Assembly (NCBI GenBank): GCA_012841485.1
Contig: DUUU01000162.1
Span: forward strand, 1-24,661
Length of the DNA: 24,661 nt
From: Armatimonadota bacterium
GTDB taxonomy: Bacteria > Armatimonadota > JAAZEB01
Reading direction: 5' to 3'
Under the pieces are notes generated by a model. The model was given only the letters and a program-made list of their open reading frames with translations, did no database searches and was not told where the DNA came from. Every line of letters begins with the position of its first letter. The first letter of the stretch is position 1. The translations under genes and the position numbers were made by a program. Shown one piece after another: positions 23,050-24,661 of this stretch.

Positions 23050-23669
23050 TGGCGCGCGGCCTCTTCATCACATTCGAGGGCCCCGAGGGGGCCGGGAAGA
23101 CGACGCAGGCGCACCTCCTCGGCGAGGAGCTGCGCCGCGCCGGTCGTGAGGTGCAGTTGACCCGCGAGCCAGGAGGCGACCCCCTGGCCGAAAGCATCCG
23201 GGCGCTGCTGCAAAATCCCGAGCTGACACTCGTGCCGCGAGCAGAGTTGCTCCTCTTCCTCGCGGCGCGCGCGCAGCACGTCGAACGTGTCATCCGCCCG
23301 GCGCTCGAGGCCGGCAAGGTCGTCCTCTGCGACCGCTTTGCCGACTCGACGGTCGCCTACCAGAGCTATGGCGTCGGCTTGCCGCAGGAGAGCGTTCACC
23401 TGCTGAACCGCTTCGCGACCGGTGGCCTCGAGCCAGACCTGACGCTGCTGCTCGATCTGGACGTGAGCCTTGGGCTGCAACGCCAGGGCGATTGGAGCCG
23501 CATGGAGTTGCGTGGCGTGGAGTTCCACCGCCGCGTGCGCGCCGGCTTCCTGGCTCTCGCGAAGGAACACCCAGAGCGGATCCGCGTGCTGGATGCCAGC
23601 CGCCCCGTGCCAGAGGTCGCCCGCGACATCTGGGCTTGCGTCGAGGCGCTCCTTCACGAGCGTTCGTGA
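23049..23669 (+). CDS. tmk: Thymidylate kinase
   Basis: This cytoplasmic kinase makes dTDP from dTMP. The 206-residue product has P-loop GPEGAGKT (11-18), TREPGG (38-43), DRFADST (95-101) with the following YQSYG, and a LID region containing QGDWSRMELRGVEFHRRVR. It starts at a GTG that shares its G with the TAG stop of the R3H-ATPase gene (TAGTG), so translation is coupled. GAGG lies a few bases upstream. The length is typical. Confidence 0.96.
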   Translation: MARGLFITFEGPEGAGKTTQAHLLGEELRRAGREVQLTREPGGDPLAESIRALLQNPELTLVPRAELLLFLAARAQHVERVIRPALEAGKVVLCDRFADSTVAYQSYGVGLPQESVHLLNRFATGGLEPDLTLLLDLDVSLGLQRQGDWSRMELRGVEFHRRVRAGFLALAKEHPERIRVLDASRPVPEVARDIWACVEALLHERS

Positions 23670-23680
23670 CCCGGTGCATC

Positions 23681-23709
23681 CCGGCGTTCGCCCTCAGCGG
23701 GCGAGCCGG
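23681..23709 (+). terminator. Stem-loop just after tmk
   Basis: CCGGC (23681-23685) pairs with GCCGG (23705-23709), enclosing TCGCCC (23688-23693) / GGGCGA (23699-23704) with loop TCAGC. It is strong but has no U-run. It starts 12 bases after the tmk stop, in the 180-base gap before darA. It may end or attenuate the tmk message or stabilise its 3' end. No other gene is seen in the gap. Confidence 0.4.
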
Positions 23710-23849
23710 CTGAATCCACGGTTCGCGGAGTGCGCAGGAGAACGGGCAGAGACGGAACGCGGGCCGCACCCTCGCGCATCACGGCGACGAGAGGTTTACG
23801 TCCCGCGCGAGTGCCCGTTCAGCCGCATTCCGCTTAGGACGGAGATACC

Positions 23850-24179
23850 ATGAAGCTCGTAACAGCGGTCATCCACGACCGAGATAAGAATCGGATGTTT
23901 GATGTGCTCGTGGCCGCCGGCTTCCCCTTCACCAAGATCGCGAGCACCGGCGGCTTCCTGCGTGAAGGCAACGTCACTCTGCTCCTGGGAGTCGAGGACG
24001 AGCGGCTAGAGGAGTTGCTCTCGCTCATCCAGGAGAACTGCAAGGCGCGCGAGCAGTATGTGAACATCCTGCCGCCCGACACCCGCCCCATCGGCACGTT
24101 CTTGCCACAACCGGTGAAGGTGGAGGTGGGCGGGGCCATCGTCTTCGTCGTGGATGTGGAGCGGTTCGAGAGGTTCTGA
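23850..24179 (+). CDS. darA: Cyclic-di-AMP receptor, DarA/PstA family
   Basis: The 109-residue product is a PII-like trimeric protein. The motif TKIASTGGFLREGN (28-41) is the c-di-AMP binding loop signature of this family, and the C-terminal GAIVFVVDVERFERF is also typical. The downstream target in any organism is not settled. GGAG at 23841-23844 lies 5 bases before the ATG. It sits between tmk and holB, the same order as in many Firmicutes. No diadenylate cyclase is in the window, but the receptor implies c-di-AMP signalling in this organism. Confidence 0.94.
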   Translation: MKLVTAVIHDRDKNRMFDVLVAAGFPFTKIASTGGFLREGNVTLLLGVEDERLEELLSLIQENCKAREQYVNILPPDTRPIGTFLPQPVKVEVGGAIVFVVDVERFERF

Positions 24180-24182
24180 CAG

Positions 24183-24661
24183 ATGCGCATGGAGGAACTG
24201 GTAGGCCATCGCCGCCCGACAGCACTGCTGCAGAGGAGCTTGCTGAACGGACGCGTCTCCAACGCCTACCTGTTCGTGGGAGAAGAGGGGATCGGCAAGA
24301 CGCTGGCCGCCATCGCCTTTGGGCGCGCCCTCGTCTGCGAGAACCCCGACGCGCGCCCGGAGCATGGGATCTACGAGGCGTGCGGGCATTGCCGGTCGTG
24401 CCTTCTCAGCGCGGCTGGCAACCATCCCGATCTGCGCGTCATTGCACCCGAGGGCGAGCGCATCCGGATCGATCAGATGCGCGACCTGCGCCATGAGGTC
24501 TCGCTGACCGCCTTCGGAGGCGCCCGCAGGGCCTACATCATCCAGCACGCAGAGGCGATGACCGAGGAGTCTGCCAACTGCATCCTGAAGACGCTGGAAG
24601 AGCCCCCGCCCGGCGTCACCCTGATCCTGGTAACAGAGAGCCTGTCGCAACTTCTTCCGAC
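24183..24661 (+). CDS. holB: DNA polymerase III delta' subunit, N-terminal part; runs off the right edge
   Basis: Delta' is the stator of the clamp loader. The plus strand is open from ATG 24183 to the edge (159 codons). It shows ELVGHRRPTALLQRSLLNGR, P-loop GEEGIGKT (33-40), the zinc site Cys52 with Cys67-x2-Cys70-x2-Cys73, and the delta'/DnaX signature ILKTLEEPPPG (134-144). GAGAGG lies about 9 bases before the ATG; a second in-frame ATG follows two codons later. The start is 3 bases after the darA stop, so the two are probably co-translated. The Gly-Lys-Thr P-loop is intact, unlike in some delta' proteins. DnaX is the alternative, but length and start context fit holB. Confidence 0.92.
   Translation, partial: MRMEELVGHRRPTALLQRSLLNGRVSNAYLFVGEEGIGKTLAAIAFGRALVCENPDARPEHGIYEACGHCRSCLLSAAGNHPDLRVIAPEGERIRIDQMRDLRHEVSLTAFGGARRAYIIQHAEAMTEESANCILKTLEEPPPGVTLILVTESLSQLLP

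Noticed and set aside
1..24661. CRISPR arrays, insertion sequences, prophage or integrative elements
   Set aside because: There are no regularly spaced direct repeats, transposase or integrase motifs, or terminal inverted repeats. The tRNA is intact, with no flanking repeat that would mark an attachment site.

Overview
This is a GC-rich bacterial chromosome segment with no mobile elements, prophage, CRISPR array or rRNA. It reads as a core housekeeping region of a poorly sampled, probably non-proteobacterial lineage. The rpmH-rnpA-yidD-yidC-jag-mnmE block, class 1B dihydroorotate dehydrogenase (PyrK/PyrD), a DarA/PstA-type cyclic-di-AMP receptor between tmk and holB, an endonuclease-type MutL, partner-switching regulators and an R3H/AAA ATPase together fit a Terrabacteria-type organism. 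Armatimonadota or a relative is my best guess. That is inference; there is no marker gene here that fixes the phylum.

Layout. (1) 1-706: a leftward gene with an acidic, disordered N-terminus leaves the window at the left edge. To its right lies a tRNA-Leu(CAA) with a consensus promoter. A strong leftward promoter at 677-706 fires antisense through the tRNA. (2) 940-3797, minus strand: a GT4 glycosyltransferase, a small membrane-anchored protein and a secreted alpha/beta hydrolase. (3) 3834-7898, plus strand: a pyrimidine operon pyrK-pyrD-pyrC with overlapping genes, led by a polytopic membrane protein that carries the hallmarks of a presenilin-like GxGD intramembrane aspartyl protease. (4) 8011-10113: a REC-GAF-GAF-PP2C (RsbU-like) phosphatase. 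(5) 10180-12038, minus strand: lipB, a thiamine-binding-family protein and folP, tightly packed. (6) 12314-13072: an anti-sigma-type kinase fused to a STAS-like domain that lacks the phosphoacceptor serine. It is a natural partner for the phosphatase in (4). (7) 13581-14726: a secreted protein of unknown function with a cupredoxin-like but ligand-poor C-terminus, followed by a strong hairpin. (8) 14933-19222, minus strand: rpmH-rnpA-yidD-yidC-jag-mnmE. (9) 19256-24661, plus strand: mutL, then a long structured leader, then R3H-ATPase, tmk, darA and the start of holB.

How it works together. The window combines nucleotide supply (UMP synthesis, dTMP kinase), folate and lipoate cofactors, replication and repair (mutL, holB), tRNA processing and modification (rnpA, mnmE), and membrane protein insertion (yidC, yidD, jag). 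Two signalling systems are visible: partner switching by Ser phosphorylation, and c-di-AMP sensing. Several promoters share an unusually uniform extended -10 element, GTGCTATAAT or a close variant. The most novel-looking items are the GxGD protease-like gene heading the pyr operon, the structured leader at about 21090-21460, the degenerate STAS-kinase fusion, and the promoter antisense to tRNA-Leu.
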